A stretch of DNA of 52,942 nt, from NCBI GenBank assembly GCA_964643885.1, contig CAZXUI010000024.1, positions 1 through 52,942 on the forward strand. The letters are read 5' to 3'. The stretch is from CAADGL01 sp964643885 (GTDB lineage: Bacteria; Planctomycetota; Phycisphaerae; UBA1845; Fen-1342). The translations under genes were made by a program, and so were the position numbers. Of this stretch, positions 51,900 through 52,942 are shown piece by piece (the stretch's first letter is position 1; each line of letters begins with the position of its first letter). The notes beneath the pieces were generated by a model. It had not been told where the DNA came from and searched no databases. It was given only the letters and a program-made list of their open reading frames with translations.

Positions 51900-52805
51900 T
51901 CACCGCAGCAGGCCGCGCTGCCGCAAATAGGACATCACCAGGGTGTCGAAGGGTACGCGCGTACTGGTAAACAGGTACGTAATTCCCCGCTGCGTGCAGT
52001 AATCTTTCAGGCTGGTGCAGTAGCCCGTCAGCATCGCCTTGTACTTGCCCAGCAGCGGCTTGCTGATCGTAACCTCTGCGACATCCTCATCTTCCACGTC
52101 GACCAGCTTCAGGTCCCCCGCCAGCGTCGGGTCGATCTCCTCCGGGCTGAGCACCTGGATCACGTAGATATCCAGGTTGCGGCTCAGCAGGTACCGCAGA
52201 CCGTCCGCGTACCCCCCCTTGTCCAGAAAATCGCTCACCACGACCACCACGCCGCCCCCTTTGTGCTGCGTGGCGAAGCGCTTGGCCACGGCCGAGAAGT
52301 AGGACGGCCCGCCGTAGGGAATCTGCTCCAGGAAACGGATTACCTGCGACACCAGCCGCCGCCCGCGCACCCCCCGCATCTCGTGCGATAGCTGGTTCGC
52401 GTAGCCGTAAAGGCTTACCCGGTCAAAGTTTACGAGCCCGATGTACGCCAATGCCGCGGCCACCCGCTTGGCATAGAGCCCCTTGTGCGGGTCGCCCCAA
52501 TCCATGCTCCGCGAGACGTCGAACAGGACCGTGACGTTCAGGTCCTCCTCTTCCATGAAGAGCTTGATCAGCAGCCGCTCCAGCCGGGCGTAGATATTCC
52601 AGTCCAGGAAGCGCAGGTCATCGCCGACGACGTAGTTGCGGTAGTCGGCGAACTCGACGCTCTCGCCCTTCCGCTTGCTGCGACGCTCGCCCTTCATCCG
52701 CCCGGCGAAGATCTTGCGGCTCAGCAACTCGAGCCGGTCCAGCCGCGTCATGAACTCCGGCGAGAGCAGCGGCTCAGCCTGCGGCTTTTGGGATGCGGTG
52801 GCCAT
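51900..52805 (-). CDS. DUF58 domain protein
   Basis: A 301-residue cytoplasmic protein of the DUF58 family with a VWA-like fold. The signature is DLRFLDWNIYARLERLLIKL, then FMEEEDLNVTVLFDVSRSMD with the DxSxS metal site, and the FDRVSLYGYANQ strand. It normally pairs with a MoxR ATPase and a BatA-like VWA protein. The latter follows directly. A MoxR gene, if present, would lie beyond the right edge. Repeats begin 38 bp upstream of the start. Confidence 0.92.
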   Translation of the reverse strand: MATASQKPQAEPLLSPEFMTRLDRLELLSRKIFAGRMKGERRSKRKGESVEFADYRNYVVGDDLRFLDWNIYARLERLLIKLFMEEEDLNVTVLFDVSRSMDWGDPHKGLYAKRVAAALAYIGLVNFDRVSLYGYANQLSHEMRGVRGRRLVSQVIRFLEQIPYGGPSYFSAVAKRFATQHKGGGVVVVVSDFLDKGGYADGLRYLLSRNLDIYVIQVLSPEEIDPTLAGDLKLVDVEDEDVAEVTISKPLLGKYKAMLTGYCTSLKDYCTQRGITYLFTSTRVPFDTLVMSYLRQRGLLR

Positions 52806-52843
52806 GCGGCAGGATTCTAGCCGAGCGGCCGCCGCTCCGCAGG

Positions 52844-52942
52844 TGGGGGACCGGTCTCCGACCGGTCTGATTGGGGGACCGGTCTCTGACCGGTCTGATT
52901 TGGGGGACCGGTCTCTGACCGGTCTGATTGGGGGACCGGTCT
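52844..52942. repeat. tandem array of the GACCGGTC repeat, running off the window
   Basis: Units start at 52844, 52872, 52901 and 52929 (the last cut by the window end). Each is 28-29 bp: TGGGGGACCGGTCTCTGACC then GGTCTGAT(T). Each full unit has two GACCGGTC palindromes 11 bp apart. Lies upstream of the DUF58 gene. Confidence 0.95.

Noticed and set aside
52844..52942. CRISPR array at the right edge
   Set aside because: The units are 28-29 bp and nearly identical along their whole length, so there are no variable spacers; no cas gene is nearby.

Overview
This is a gene-dense, very GC-rich bacterial chromosome segment that most likely comes from a planctomycete. The taxonomic call is inferred from family content, not from a marker search: cohesin/dockerin-type secreted proteins with Ca-binding DxDxDG loops, an ECF sigma factor paired with a membrane Ser/Thr kinase, a DUF4091/CBM9-like secreted enzyme, a GH127-type enzyme, BatA-like VWA and DUF58 proteins, and many short intergenic repeats.

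Layout. 0.1-2.6 kb: CPBP membrane protease and an isolated phenylacetyl-CoA epoxidase subunit (paaA), both on the minus strand. 3.0-9.0 kb: exported proteins, namely a vanadium-type haloperoxidase and three dockerin-like proteins, one cut short by an in-frame TGA. 9.5-12.5 kb: ECF sigma factor and protein kinase. 12.5-18.9 kb: GH127 enzyme overlapping a 3-oxoadipyl-CoA-type thiolase, a CPBP-like protein with an altered active site, and a DASS/SLC13 transporter. 19.3-21.8 kb: a restriction-modification island (N4-cytosine/adenine-type methylase plus HNH nuclease) bordered by repeats and a gene fragment. 22-30.8 kb: purC with a coupled hypothetical gene that carries a dispersed repeat in frame, then a plus-strand set with a Gfo/Idh/MocA-like protein, a DUF4091 lipoprotein and a paralogous pair of cytochrome bd-superfamily membrane proteins, one with a C-terminal heme c motif. 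30.9-38.6 kb: the translation operon, read on the minus strand as promoter, tRNA-Thr, tuf, rpmG, tRNA-Trp, secE, nusG, small unknown genes, rplK, small unknown gene, rplA, rplJ, rplL. A DUF4097 gene follows where rpoBC is usually found. 38.7-49.1 kb: zinc-ribbon protein, isopropylmalate-synthase-like enzyme, SulP transporter, RMD1/DUF155-like protein, exported superoxide dismutase coupled to a GT39-type glycosyltransferase, DUF481 barrel protein and PilZ protein. 49.5-52.8 kb: BatA-like VWA and DUF58 proteins.

Four repeat families recur between genes: (1) arrays of the 8-bp palindrome GACCGGTC at about 16.45, 23.78, 42.73, 49.26 and 52.84 kb; (2) runs of GTGACAGG-like 7-8-mers; (3) AATCCCTC octamer runs; (4) hairpin elements around CCGGTGGC and CACCGGCTA. 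Several of them reach into stop codons or even a coding region.

The observations most worth following up are two genes with in-frame stops inside otherwise intact reading frames (TGA in a dockerin, TAG in a HEPN-like gene within the ribosomal operon), an EF-Tu whose switch I lacks the usual RGITI motif, the bd-like oxidase pair, and the palindromic repeat family.
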